DNA from: a virus
Virus record (IMG/VR): IMGVR_UViG_3300037493_002337
Coordinates: 1-43,548 of that record
Strand: one strand, 5' to 3'
DNA length: 43,548 nt
Each line of letters begins with the position of its first letter. Position 1 is the stretch's first letter. The position numbers were made by a program, and so were the translations under genes. The notes below the pieces were generated by a model. That model searched no databases. It saw only the letters and a program-made list of their open reading frames with translations, and was not told where the DNA came from. Positions 1 through 8,687 of the stretch are shown here, piece by piece.

Positions 1-276
1 AATGAGGGATTTCAAGGAAGTCAAGGACTAGAAGGTTCTGGGAATCAAGGATTTCAAGGGAATGCGGGGAATGAGGGGAATCAGGGATTTCAAGGAAATC
101 AAGGTCCGCAGGGTTATCAAGGAGCACAACCTTCCGGGGCATTTCTGAATGATCTTGGGAATAACAATGTCAGACAGAAGAATGATGGGACGATACAGTT
201 TTGGGATTACGGAATATCGAAGTGGAGAACACCAGTTTTGACGAGTGGCGTCCTTGGATGGGATGCGGGGGAATAG
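1..276 (+). CDS. Collagen-like tail fibre protein, C-terminal part
   Basis: The reading frame is open from the first base and stops at TAG 274-276, so this is the C-terminal 91 residues of a longer protein whose start lies outside the window. Residues 1-41 are a collagen-like G-X-Y repeat rich in Q, N and E (GFQ, GNQ, GPQ, GYQ) with one irregular step. A non-repetitive tail of about 50 residues follows and contains QFWDYGISKWRTP. Collagen-like triple helices are common in phage tail fibres and bacterial surface fibres. The fibre-like gene directly downstream supports a fibre role. The exact function cannot be told from this fragment. Confidence 0.75.
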   Translation, partial: NEGFQGSQGLEGSGNQGFQGNAGNEGNQGFQGNQGPQGYQGAQPSGAFLNDLGNNNVRQKNDGTIQFWDYGISKWRTPVLTSGVLGWDAGE

Positions 277-278
277 AT

Positions 279-3200
279 ATGAAGCGATCACTGAGTTTAT
301 TGTCGATGTTTCTGATTGTAGTAGGGCATGTTTTTGCACAAGGTCCTACTGGAACACCACCTCCAGTGGTGGTTTCCCAGGTTACGGTCAGCAATGATAC
401 GAAGAGATTGGTATTCCCCACACCTTCGGAGTTCGCTCAAAGTAATGATCTTCTGATGACTAACGGAAGCGCATTCAACTTGACTAACTTCCCTTCATAT
501 CTGCTCACCAATACTCTAATCAACGGTCGTTTAGGGAATGTTAGCAATCGCATAGCTGTAACGACACTTTCGCTACAGGATATTACGAGTGCCGATGGAA
601 CGAATGTGATCAACGGCGCACTGGCTGTTTATGGGGACATCTATGGAAGTGCATCTGGATTGACCAACTTCCCAGCGAATGTATGGCAGAACCCCGCCGA
701 CTCTACCAACTGGACGTGGACAAAGACTGCTACTGAGGTGACTCTCACAAGTTATACCGGCCCTGTTGATGTAGTGATCCCAGACATGCTTGATAATTTA
801 CCAGTCACAGGATTCGGGCTGACATTCAAAGACAATAATGCAATTAAGACAGTGACAGGCGGAAACAATGTTCGTAGTATTGATGTTATGGCGTTCAGGA
901 ACTGTTTGGCACTAACTAGCGTTTCATTTCCCTCTGTTATTACAGTTGGGGATGATGGATTCGTAAATTGCAACAACTTGACGAACATATCCTTGCTATC
1001 TGTATCCACACTTGGAGATTCTGTATTCGGCGGTTGTGACTACTTGAATCGGATATATTTTGGTCAAAATGCTCCGTCAGGTCCATCGCAACTTTTGAAT
1101 TCATCTACCCTCACTAACTACGTCATGTCTCCTACCGCCACCGGCTGGGGCGCGACTTGGAACGGAAGGCCCGTTGTGCGCCTTCCTGTCTCCGCCGATA
1201 CTTTCTATGGGAGTGCATCTGGACTGACCAACTTCCCAATAGTTGCGACCGCATCTAATGCCCTCTTGCTAAATGGATTGACTTCCGAAGAAATCATGCA
1301 GGTTGGTGCGACCTATTATTTCACAACCAATGTTATATCCTATGGGGCTGTCACAGGTCGTCAAGCATCTCTTACTGTTCCAACCGTAACGCAATCCTCA
1401 ATATACACTGGTCCAGTAACAGCCGGACAATATTTTGCATCGTATCTTATCCCAAGCAATCAAATGCCAACGGTGCTCGAAATAGGTACTTACATATTCC
1501 AATTCTATGGCGGTCATATAACTCAAGCGGCTAAGAATCCAACTATCATGGGCGATTTATACGTCAAAGATGCTGTGACCGCCACCACAATTCAAGAATT
1601 TGAATCACTACCAGTGGTTATCCCTTATGGTACAAATGAGCCTTTCAAAATACAGATTACCACAACCAATGCATACCCCAAAGATGGGTATGCGTTCTTA
1701 TTGAGAACCAAACTTGTTGATACTGACGGGTATACAGGAGATTATCAGTCTCAATTTGGGCCTAGGGGGTATGCAGGTTTTACTATAAGTCGAGTAGTTG
1801 GAGTATATGTTACTCATGCTGAATGGGATGCTGTAACTCCTTATCGGATTAACTGGAATACGAATAACACGTATTCTGCTGGAACTACACAGGACTTCAG
1901 GAACGCAGTACTTCTTGGTGGTACGGTGACGATATCAAATCTTACAGTGACTGGAGGGAATGTTGTTCAGACAAATCAGACTCAATACACCACGACTGTT
2001 GCTAAGGCATCGACGGCATGGCAGAACCCCGCGAGCGCGACCAACTGGACTTCTTGGACCTCAGACGGTACGAATATCACGCTTACGGGTTATAACTTCG
2101 CCAATCTGGATGTGGTGATCCCCGACATGCTGGACGGAAAGCCGGTGACGGGGTTCGGGACAATATTCTATGGCACGGCTATTACGAGCATCCGCGGTGG
2201 GGCGAAGGTAACAAGCATCGGTAACGATGCGTTCGCCGACTGCACCACTCTCACAAGCGTAACCCTGCCAGCGGCAACGAGCATCGGTAGTCGCGCGTTC
2301 TCCTTTTGCCCCGCCCTCACAAGCGTAACCCTGCCAGTGGCAACAAGCATCGGTTCCGAGGCGTTCGCCGACTGCTCCGCCCTCACAAGCGTAACCCTGC
2401 CAGCGGCAACGAGCATCGGGGGTAATGCGTTCGACGACTGCACCGCCCTCACAAGCGTAACCCTGCCAGCGGCAACGAGCATCGGGGATAATGCTTTCAT
2501 TATTTGCCCCTCTCTGACTTCCGTATACGTCGGACAGAACGCCCCAGCAGAAGCATCGGGCGTCTACAATAACGCCCCCAACGTCACCAACTACGTCACC
2601 AACCCCACCGCCACAGGCTGGACGAACACATGGAACGGCAGACCCGTTGTACGCTTGCCTGTCTACGCGGGCAACTTCACCGCCGCAGGAGTAGGGGCCG
2701 TGTCTACCAACGACGCCCGTTATCTGGCCAGCGTAACCAACGGCCAGACCAATGTCGTGTTCAATACTAGGGCAACGGTGAACGGGCGAGTACAGTCCAC
2801 AATTTCAGGCACCGAACTTGGCTTCTTTGAAGGCAGAACTATCGGGGTTTACAACATTGGAATAGGAGATTTTTTGATCAGGGGGGTTGATGATACCTCA
2901 GGATTCCCGCTACTGTCTGCAAATAAAACATATGTGCGTCTGTATTCTAGTAGCAACGAAACTATGCGTGTCACTGGTGGCAAAGTGGGGATAGGAACAA
3001 ATATACCTAACGCGACTCTCCACGTCAACGGTAGCGTCCGCATCGAAGGCGCGACCACCAACGTCGGGCCGCTGGTTGCGCTGGGCGGCGGGAATGTGCT
3101 GACCAACGAAACCGACACGCTTCAGACCGTTGTGAATCGCGGGAGTGGCCCCGTCACCAATGCGCCGTATTTGGTTCAGACCAACGCGACGGATGTTTCG

Positions 3201-4508
3201 TTCGCGGGGTGGAGGTTTTACAAGGAGCTATTAACACCGCCATTTTACTCATACCTTCGCCCTGCTCCCGGACAAGCTGCATACTTTATGGATTACAATG
3301 GAAATAACCATATACTCATAGCCCCTTTTGGTATTTATTTCTATTCCACTAACTTGAACACCGCAGCGGATATCACCGACGTTCTTCGCGCTTATGACGC
3401 CGATGGAGCGAACGGAGTGGCAGTGCAGGAAAGTATAACCAACCTGAACGCGCAGATGACAACGAAGCTATCCACCACCGGCGGCACGCTCACCGGCCCG
3501 CTTCTCACGACGCTTGACCACATCACCACGCCACCGGGCGATTACGAACTGCCCTCTGCGAGATGGGTGCGAGGGTTGGCCATGGCTGGCTCCGAATGCT
3601 ATTTCACGCCGACCATCACGAACGGATACGGAAACAAGACGACCAACTTCGTCCTGCTTTCTGAGACTCTGCCAGCATCGCTGTTCACGAACTCCATCGC
3701 GTCTCCGGTGGCATCTGACTCCTACATCGCGGGCGGCATCTGCACGAATCTGCTGACGGCGATACGGTCAACGATCACTATAGACGCATGGCTTGCGCGG
3801 GTGGGCGGGTCGTCGGCTTCTACCATCCCGATCTTCGGAGAGATTTATTACATTTATGCGGGGACGACCAATCACCTCGGGGACTGGACGGTTGGTCCGC
3901 TGTACCTGACTGACACCATTCCACAGCCTATGCGGTGGGTGGTGTCATTCAACGAGCCGACCGTAACGGGGGCTGTGCAGATCATCGGCTATCTCAAGAC
4001 TGGAACCGTCTCAGGTCCAGCGGCAGGCGTGAATATCTACGGCGGCGGGCAGTACAGCAGTCACCTGGATATTCAGTCGTCGGCATCGGAGTACACGCTG
4101 ACGGCAGCGGGCATCGCGGCGGCTGGCGGGGCAACTACGCAAGATACCAGCTACGCTGCGGCACCGTTCTGCTATCAGATAACGCTGACAAACACATCGC
4201 CGCTTACCTTCACGAACAACTGGAGCCCGACTCAATCCATATCGCGGATCACGGCGATAGGCACGGGTACTGTGACGCTGGCAATGAACTGGCCACAGAA
4301 CCAGATGGCGTACTGGGGCTTCTGCTACGACGCGACGGGCATGCCAAGCACGGTCTTTCCGGCTGGAGCGATTTACTACACGAGCGGCGTGTTCACCAAT
4401 ACCGTCCCTACGCTTGGGAAGAGCAACTATGTGAGTGTGATGCACAGTTGCGCCTCATACCAGATAATGGCATTCACCAACACGCTCAGCACATGGGGGA
4501 CGCCATGA
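279..4508 (+). CDS. Large secreted fibre/adhesin-like protein with BspA-type LRRs
   Basis: This 1409-residue protein starts at ATG 279, three bases after the previous stop; an earlier in-frame start at 201 would overlap that gene and hide the signal peptide. The N-terminus (MKRSLSLLSMFLIVVG...FAQ) is a Sec signal peptide. Two BspA/LRR_5-type regions lie near residues 165-300 and 612-760; the second contains four near-identical 23-residue units (ALTSVTLPAATSIG). Each LRR region is framed by the same flanks: WQNPA at the front and WNGRPVVRLPV behind. A VGIGT..P..LHVNG motif near residue 900, frequent in phage tail fibres, is followed by a long low-similarity C-terminal region. BspA repeats bind host proteins or glycans in bacterial adhesins. 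Base composition alternates between AT-rich and GC-rich blocks, suggesting domain shuffling. The role is probably surface binding; the exact ligand is unknown. Confidence 0.8.
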   Translation: MKRSLSLLSMFLIVVGHVFAQGPTGTPPPVVVSQVTVSNDTKRLVFPTPSEFAQSNDLLMTNGSAFNLTNFPSYLLTNTLINGRLGNVSNRIAVTTLSLQDITSADGTNVINGALAVYGDIYGSASGLTNFPANVWQNPADSTNWTWTKTATEVTLTSYTGPVDVVIPDMLDNLPVTGFGLTFKDNNAIKTVTGGNNVRSIDVMAFRNCLALTSVSFPSVITVGDDGFVNCNNLTNISLLSVSTLGDSVFGGCDYLNRIYFGQNAPSGPSQLLNSSTLTNYVMSPTATGWGATWNGRPVVRLPVSADTFYGSASGLTNFPIVATASNALLLNGLTSEEIMQVGATYYFTTNVISYGAVTGRQASLTVPTVTQSSIYTGPVTAGQYFASYLIPSNQMPTVLEIGTYIFQFYGGHITQAAKNPTIMGDLYVKDAVTATTIQEFESLPVVIPYGTNEPFKIQITTTNAYPKDGYAFLLRTKLVDTDGYTGDYQSQFGPRGYAGFTISRVVGVYVTHAEWDAVTPYRINWNTNNTYSAGTTQDFRNAVLLGGTVTISNLTVTGGNVVQTNQTQYTTTVAKASTAWQNPASATNWTSWTSDGTNITLTGYNFANLDVVIPDMLDGKPVTGFGTIFYGTAITSIRGGAKVTSIGNDAFADCTTLTSVTLPAATSIGSRAFSFCPALTSVTLPVATSIGSEAFADCSALTSVTLPAATSIGGNAFDDCTALTSVTLPAATSIGDNAFIICPSLTSVYVGQNAPAEASGVYNNAPNVTNYVTNPTATGWTNTWNGRPVVRLPVYAGNFTAAGVGAVSTNDARYLASVTNGQTNVVFNTRATVNGRVQSTISGTELGFFEGRTIGVYNIGIGDFLIRGVDDTSGFPLLSANKTYVRLYSSSNETMRVTGGKVGIGTNIPNATLHVNGSVRIEGATTNVGPLVALGGGNVLTNETDTLQTVVNRGSGPVTNAPYLVQTNATDVSFAGWRFYKELLTPPFYSYLRPAPGQAAYFMDYNGNNHILIAPFGIYFYSTNLNTAADITDVLRAYDADGANGVAVQESITNLNAQMTTKLSTTGGTLTGPLLTTLDHITTPPGDYELPSARWVRGLAMAGSECYFTPTITNGYGNKTTNFVLLSETLPASLFTNSIASPVASDSYIAGGICTNLLTAIRSTITIDAWLARVGGSSASTIPIFGEIYYIYAGTTNHLGDWTVGPLYLTDTIPQPMRWVVSFNEPTVTGAVQIIGYLKTGTVSGPAAGVNIYGGGQYSSHLDIQSSASEYTLTAAGIAAAGGATTQDTSYAAAPFCYQITLTNTSPLTFTNNWSPTQSISRITAIGTGTVTLAMNWPQNQMAYWGFCYDATGMPSTVFPAGAIYYTSGVFTNTVPTLGKSNYVSVMHSCASYQIMAFTNTLSTWGTP
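642..674 (+). repeat. 33-bp direct repeat, copy 1 (second copy 1206-1238)
   Basis: The 33 bases coding for YGSASGLTNFP recur at 1206-1238 with two mismatches. The two copies bracket the first LRR module of the large fibre-like protein. They could be traces of the recombination that duplicated or inserted that module. Confidence 0.7.
2229..2504 (+). repeat. Four tandem 69-bp LRR_5 units
   Basis: About four head-to-tail 69-bp units encode a 23-residue leucine-rich repeat with the core LTSVTLPAATSIG. The units differ mainly in the few residues after SIG and before LTSV. DNA identity is high enough that unequal recombination could change the copy number. The edges are approximate. Confidence 0.85.
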
Positions 4509-5515
4509 TCCACCGCAAGCTGATAGCGTTTGCCTGCTCTCTGCTCTTGACCCTGTGCGGCATTGCCGTCGCGCAGCAGCAGGGGATCGGGTGGCACTTT
4601 GATATGATGAGGGGGAGTGGGAACAGAAGTGAAGCAGTTTACACCCCTCTGTGGATAACTCCTATCATGACGGGATCAAACGCTCCGTCAGGTTTGGTGA
4701 CCGCCAGCAGCTCATTTTCCGCAGCTAGGTTGCCGTGGTTCGCCATGGATGGCGACATTGGCATTGACAACGACTGCTGGACTTCTGCCGGAAGTTCGTT
4801 TCCTAATTGGCTCCAGTATCAGTCCATTAGCAGGAATGCGGCTAAACAGGTTCTATTGCTGACTCTTGCCGGGAATGCTCCTAAAGACTATGCGTTTGCA
4901 GGATCGCTTGATGGAGCGTCGTGGACAACGCTATCATCTGGGACGTGCACTGACGTCGTTACAGGAATCAAGCAAGTGTACCAGTTTACAAACAACACTG
5001 AAGCGTTTTATTACTACAGGCTTACATCTACGAACGGATACTCTTCCTATACGGCGATTGCGGAGTTTGACGTATCATCGGGAATAGATATTCCTTTGAT
5101 GACATCCGCGAGCAATCCATCTCCGTTTGTCATAACTGAATCGTCTCTAAGCTCTACCGCGTTAGCAGGATGGAAGGCATTTGACAATACTGCAAATGGA
5201 ACAACGTGGCAATCTCAAATCGGCCCAATAACGCAGCAATGGGTAAACGTAGACTTCGGATCTCCAAAAGTGGCCGATATAGTTGTAATCCGCAACACGC
5301 TGAACTTCGGATTTAATAATTTGAGTGTTAGCGGATCTTCCGACGGAACTACGTATTCGGTGCTGATGGTTACCAACGCGGCTAACACGGCAACGCCGCA
5401 GCGTTTTGCGTTGAACAATGCCAACGCATATAGGCATTACAAGGTGTCAACAACCAATGGGTATGCCACTAATGTCGTATCTGTTGCCGACATAAGGTTG
5501 CTATACGCACCATAG
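4505..5515 (+). CDS. Secreted protein with two discoidin-like domains
   Basis: This is a 336-residue protein whose ATG overlaps the previous stop (ATGA at 4505-4508), so it is probably translationally coupled to the large fibre gene. Residues 1-24 form a signal peptide (MIHRKLIAFACSLLLTLCG...AVA-Q). Two similar segments, about residues 80-180 and 215-330, have the pattern of F5/8 type C (discoidin) carbohydrate-binding domains: an N-terminal W, then W(L/V)...F or VDFG, SGSSDGT(T/S)(W/Y)..L, and a closing YRxYKVSTTNGY. In that family the loops bind sugars or lipids. A longer frame reading back to 3935 overlaps the fibre gene and lacks a signal peptide at its start, so 4505 is preferred. The likely role is glycan binding at a cell surface or on a fibre. 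Confidence 0.75.
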   Translation: MIHRKLIAFACSLLLTLCGIAVAQQQGIGWHFDMMRGSGNRSEAVYTPLWITPIMTGSNAPSGLVTASSSFSAARLPWFAMDGDIGIDNDCWTSAGSSFPNWLQYQSISRNAAKQVLLLTLAGNAPKDYAFAGSLDGASWTTLSSGTCTDVVTGIKQVYQFTNNTEAFYYYRLTSTNGYSSYTAIAEFDVSSGIDIPLMTSASNPSPFVITESSLSSTALAGWKAFDNTANGTTWQSQIGPITQQWVNVDFGSPKVADIVVIRNTLNFGFNNLSVSGSSDGTTYSVLMVTNAANTATPQRFALNNANAYRHYKVSTTNGYATNVVSVADIRLLYAP

Positions 5516-5530
5516 ACAGGAGGCTGAACC

Positions 5531-6106
5531 ATGACCATGATCTGCCACGCTAACAACGGACAAGCACCGACGGGCGTACAACCGATTCCCGGCGCGCTGA
5601 GAAACATCGCCAACCCTACGTTGCAATACATGATTGCTGACGGCTGGCGGGAGTACGTTCCGTCTGATCTGCCCAACATCAAGAGCAGCACTTGGGTGGA
5701 CAACGGGACCAAGTGCGTGCAGAGCCTTGTCGTTCAGTGGACACAGGAAGAGCTTGATGCGCAGGCTGTACAGGCCACTACTGACGCTGCAACGGCAGAC
5801 CTCCAAGCCAACGGCGAGCGGTGGGTTGCCGAGAACGAGTACATCCTGCTCTGCGATATGCTTGCGAACACTGAAGGGGCGCATATCAAGCTTGGGCTTG
5901 GGGCGATCCAGACGCTCATGGTTGCCATGATGTCAGTTGCACCGCAGCGCGAGGCGGCTTTGTTCCAGTACCTCATGGGATTGCAAGTCGCGCTTCAGAG
6001 ATTCGCTGGCGTTGGTTGGTGGGATACGTGCGCGTGGCATGATAATCCGGTGGTTGTGAACGCGGCTGGTGAACGGCACAACGCTATCGTGGCGGTAATG
6101 CCATGA
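5531..6106 (+). CDS. Hypothetical protein of the fibre cluster
   Basis: This 191-residue protein has an AGGAGG-type ribosome site 8-10 bases upstream. It has no signal peptide. The N-terminal third (NPTLQYMIADGWREY) resembles short leader-like regions of small phage tail-associated proteins. The middle (WTQEELDAQAVQATTDAATA) is strongly helical and alanine-rich. The rest is helical and ends with GVGWWDTCAWHDNPVV. It lies between two secreted fibre-like genes and a small membrane protein, and overlaps the next gene by four bases. An accessory role in fibre assembly is possible from position alone; no family is firmly recognised. Confidence 0.7.
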   Translation: MTMICHANNGQAPTGVQPIPGALRNIANPTLQYMIADGWREYVPSDLPNIKSSTWVDNGTKCVQSLVVQWTQEELDAQAVQATTDAATADLQANGERWVAENEYILLCDMLANTEGAHIKLGLGAIQTLMVAMMSVAPQREAALFQYLMGLQVALQRFAGVGWWDTCAWHDNPVVVNAAGERHNAIVAVMP

Positions 6107-6303
6107 CCAAAGGCCGCTTCCATATGAGTCCTCCTGACAATGGGCCTAAAACGGCAACATGGGTTGTGCTCGTCGTCCTCGCCGTCATGGCTGTGTGTCT
6201 CTATGGCTGCGGATGTGCGTCTAACAGGCCTACTTCCAGATATCCAGTGCCTCACATGCTGGATCCTGTAACGGGGGAGACTCCCAATGTCCAAGTCAGA
6301 TGA
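6103..6303 (+). CDS. Small membrane or lipoprotein-like protein
   Basis: This 66-residue protein overlaps the previous stop (ATGA). A single hydrophobic segment at residues 19-36 (WVVLVVLAVMAVCLYGCGC) ends in a Cys-rich stretch that could be a lipid-attachment site, although the lipobox is imperfect. A short polar tail follows. An alternative start at 6124 gives a shorter N-terminus. Small one-segment proteins in phage late regions are often holins or spanins, but nothing here proves that. Its last bases overlap the glycine-rich reading frame that follows. Confidence 0.55.
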   Translation: MTKGRFHMSPPDNGPKTATWVVLVVLAVMAVCLYGCGCASNRPTSRYPVPHMLDPVTGETPNVQVR

Positions 6304-6565
6304 CGGTGGAGCAGGTGGCTCAGGTGGCGGCGGGAACGGGTCTACCAATAATGCAGCATCTGGGGTTGCAAGTACTGGCGGGGGTGGCGGGGGTGGCGGA
6401 TATGTAGGCACTACAGGATATAGCGGTGGCAATGGCGGTTCCGGTATCGTGATTGTGCGGTACGTCAGCGGTGGCGGTGGCGGGGCTGCTCCGCGATACT
6501 TTTACCAGCCGAATCTGCTAATGCGACCAAATAGGGCAATCAAAAATCAGGAGAGCGCACAATGA
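6287..6565 (+). CDS. Glycine-rich fibre-domain fragment
   Basis: This 92-residue protein consists of runs of glycine followed by GGSGIVIVRY, a signature that closes a glycine-rich domain in many adhesins and tail proteins. The same end occurs as GGSGVVIVRF in the full-length glycine-rich protein at 28489-30219. Here only the C-terminal half of such a domain is present, with no signal peptide, so it looks like a truncated paralogue or a left-over module. A GGGGGAG ribosome site precedes the ATG. It overlaps the previous gene by 17 bases and the next by four. It may be expressed as a short polyglycine tip or may be decaying. Confidence 0.55.
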   Translation: MSKSDDGGAGGSGGGGNGSTNNAASGVASTGGGGGGGGYVGTTGYSGGNGGSGIVIVRYVSGGGGGAAPRYFYQPNLLMRPNRAIKNQESAQ

Positions 6566-6882
6566 CAGAGAGAGCTTGTGATGGAAGGTTTTGGGTGCCG
6601 GTTGTAGATGGGGAGCGCATTGTACCTCTTGGATCAAATAACGTATCTGAAATATTCCGTGGACCAGCAACGAATGAATTCACATATACCAGTGGAACAA
6701 TGCACCAATATGCTGAATTTCCCTCTATTGGTGGTTCAGAGGCAAACATCTCATCTATCATTAGGATCAAATTACATAGACGGGGAACTTCTGGAACCGG
6801 ATCTATAACCGTAACTGATTTTGATTTGCATTATCAAGTGGATGGATTTGGCTCAGATTCCGAGCTGAACAAGTCCTACTGA
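6562..6882 (+). CDS. Hypothetical small beta-rich protein
   Basis: This 106-residue protein starts in an ATGA overlap with the glycine-rich fragment. Its composition and alternating hydrophobic pattern suggest a beta-sandwich (NVSEIFRGPATNEFTYTSG, SITVTDFDLHYQVDGFG). It has no signal peptide. Similar short proteins often lie beside phage receptor-binding genes, but no family is recognised. It ends the first fibre operon; the 92 bases after it hold only an AGGGG ribosome site for the next gene. Confidence 0.6.
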   Translation: MTERACDGRFWVPVVDGERIVPLGSNNVSEIFRGPATNEFTYTSGTMHQYAEFPSIGGSEANISSIIRIKLHRRGTSGTGSITVTDFDLHYQVDGFGSDSELNKSY

Positions 6883-6974
6883 TAGTAAATAGGTTGTAGT
6901 CACAAAAGGAGTGTAGTACCGCCAGAGGTGTTAATTGATCATTAGTAAGAAATTTCAAACGTAAAGGGGTAATT

Positions 6975-7799
6975 ATGAAAATGATAAAGTTGTCATTGTG
7001 TGGGTGTATAATTCTACTTGGGTGCTTGAACGTATTTTCTCAAGATTCTGGATCATATGGTATTTTGGCACAAAGTATCAAATTGAATACTACAAAAGTT
7101 AAAGGGAATATTCGTGCTAACGGTGTCATTTCATTGAATAGGAATTCTGTAGAAGGACAGATCACAGCTAGTGAGAAAATCAGATTAATATCAGGTGAAT
7201 CAACCAGTAATATGGTTGCACCGAATATAGAATCTAATGAGAATTTGAATCAATCTCTTACCCCTCGTTCTAAATCAAGAGATGTAGATTCTGTTTCGTC
7301 TTTTACAAATTGGCCAAGCCTTCCTTTAGACTACTATAGGTCTATTGCACAATCTAATAGCCATTATTACACTGGCGATGTTAAGTGGACAGATCGAGAT
7401 GTTGATTTGATTGCGCACTCTGGCATAATATCTGGTGGGGTTGTGTATGTTGCTAATGGATATTTTTCTCTTGTGTCGTCTAAGAAATCCTCTCTCAATG
7501 TGTGTATTGTTGCGGATAAGGGTATCAACATTAGTGGGGCGTGTGACCTTGTAGCCCCAACTGGATTTCCGGCAATGGTTGTGTTCGGTGATAATAGTAA
7601 GGAAAAATCTAGCGGGATACGAATAGCAGTTACTCGTTCTTCTATTCGTGGACTCATATACTCAATCAATAACAAAATCAATGTATCTGGTATTGCCTAT
7701 ATAGAGGGACAACTAATATCTAAAGATTCTGTTAGTATTAGTGGAGACTCTACATTGGTATATTCCAATTGTATCGACTCTTTAATTATTCAGCGATAA
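6975..7799 (+). CDS. Putative secreted/lipoprotein beta-solenoid-like protein
   Basis: This 274-residue protein has an N-terminal signal (MKMIKLSLCGCIILLGCLN) with a lipobox-like LLGC, or alternatively SPase I cleavage after VFS. The body has repeating short strands: IKLNTTKVKGNIRANG, ISLNRNSVEGQITAS, and later IRGLIYSINNKINVSG and AYIEGQLISKDSVSISG. This resembles bactofilin-like or pilus-tip PilX-like beta-solenoids. It is more AT-rich than its neighbours, which suggests separate acquisition. The gene sits alone between two non-coding gaps. Cell-surface anchoring is inferred from the signal only. Confidence 0.65.
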   Translation: MKMIKLSLCGCIILLGCLNVFSQDSGSYGILAQSIKLNTTKVKGNIRANGVISLNRNSVEGQITASEKIRLISGESTSNMVAPNIESNENLNQSLTPRSKSRDVDSVSSFTNWPSLPLDYYRSIAQSNSHYYTGDVKWTDRDVDLIAHSGIISGGVVYVANGYFSLVSSKKSSLNVCIVADKGINISGACDLVAPTGFPAMVVFGDNSKEKSSGIRIAVTRSSIRGLIYSINNKINVSGIAYIEGQLISKDSVSISGDSTLVYSNCIDSLIIQR

Positions 7800-7814
7800 G
7801 ACAGTGCTGATCGT

Positions 7815-7866
7815 CCCAACAGTACACTAATATCCATCCCTTAGTGTCGCAGTAATATGAGTTGGG
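7815..7866 (+). promoter_or_regulatory. Nested inverted repeat after the secreted protein gene
   Basis: An inner perfect 7-bp stem (ACACTAA 7824-7830 with TTAGTGT 7841-7847) lies inside an outer 6-bp stem (CCCAAC 7815-7820 with GTTGGG 7861-7866). No U-run follows, so it is not a standard intrinsic terminator. It could be a structured RNA 3-prime end or a transcription barrier just before the promoter-like motif at 7871. Confidence 0.45.
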
Positions 7867-7870
7867 TAAT

Positions 7871-7890
7871 TGTAACGATTGTTTTATATT
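7871..7890 (+). promoter_or_regulatory. Phage promoter-like motif, site 1 (TGTAAC-N8-TATATT)
   Basis: TGTAAC at 7871-7876 and TATATT at 7885-7890 are separated by exactly eight bases. The same two-part layout occurs at 15380, 31040, 32163 and 40213. It lies 56 bases before the ATG of the membrane protein at 7947. This is the weakest match in the spacer, which is less T-rich than at the other sites. Confidence 0.5.
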
Positions 7891-7946
7891 GTGGCTATTG
7901 GTAAGGTGATAGTGAGTTTCATGGAGTCATACGATGGGAGGAAGTC

Positions 7947-8687
7947 ATGGATTTTTGGGGCATAGGAATAGATCGTGTCAAAAGTGTTTCTCTCACCACG
8001 GTAATAGTTCTAGGTTCATTTCTTATGGGCTATTTGGTTCGACTTCTTTGGGTCAAGTTTTTCAGAAACCATGGTATGTCGCTAGGACAAGAAGCTAAGA
8101 AGAACCATGATATTTACAATGAGTTGTTAGCCCTGAAGGCGAAGACGGACGCAGACCGGGCGTATATCATGCGGTTCCATAATGGGGTGGAATTCCTTCC
8201 AGACCAGTCGGCGTGGAAGATCAGTTACACACATGAGATAGTCAAACCCGGAGTAACTTATGAATCCGCGAGACTTCAAAACGTATTGGTATCTCTGATA
8301 CCAGATATTGTCTATCCGTTGATCTCTGGCTATTCTTCGGCTCCCGGAGTTTCTTTTGTGACTTGCCCTGAATGTCCTTTCAAGAAAAAGTGTATGTCTG
8401 ATAGTAAGAGGATCATTGTGATTCATGTGGAAGATATGGCGAGTAGCTACTGCAAGTTCCATCTTGAGAACCAGAATGTCAAGACGGTGATTATGTGTGG
8501 GATCGCGATTGGAGGGTCTGTGTATGGAGTTGTTGGTATAGACTTTACGGGAACGAGAGTTCCAGACAATATGGTTCTTCCTATGGCTCAGAAGATATGT
8601 GCGGCGACAGAACATACGCTATATCACCTCAAATATCGCAAGGCCACGGTAGACCTGCCAATCCCTGATAGTCCCATTACACAATAG
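7947..8687 (+). CDS. Membrane-anchored GAF-like protein
   Basis: This 246-residue protein has a strong ribosome site (GGGAGGAAG). A single transmembrane helix spans about residues 15-37 (LTTVIVLGSFLMGYLVRLLW). After a short linker comes a GAF-like domain containing the phage-typical DRAYIMRFHNG segment near residues 70-80. A four-cysteine motif (CPECPFKKKC) lies near residue 145, and the domain ends with YGVVGIDFTGTRVP. Proteins with this FHNG segment behind one helix recur in large phage genomes and are usually left without function. The layout suggests a membrane-tethered sensor or lysis-related regulator. Two small cysteine pairs could bind a metal. Confidence 0.65.
   Translation: MDFWGIGIDRVKSVSLTTVIVLGSFLMGYLVRLLWVKFFRNHGMSLGQEAKKNHDIYNELLALKAKTDADRAYIMRFHNGVEFLPDQSAWKISYTHEIVKPGVTYESARLQNVLVSLIPDIVYPLISGYSSAPGVSFVTCPECPFKKKCMSDSKRIIVIHVEDMASSYCKFHLENQNVKTVIMCGIAIGGSVYGVVGIDFTGTRVPDNMVLPMAQKICAATEHTLYHLKYRKATVDLPIPDSPITQ

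Noticed and set aside
201-278. Earlier start for the large fibre-like protein
   Set aside because: It overlaps the collagen-like gene and puts 26 residues in front of a clear signal peptide.
2229-2504. Tandem repeats that could suggest a CRISPR array
   Set aside because: Units are 69 bp, in frame, and encode leucine-rich repeats without variable spacers.
3935-4504. Earlier start for the discoidin-like protein
   Set aside because: The stretch overlaps the fibre gene in another frame and would bury the signal peptide that starts at 4505.
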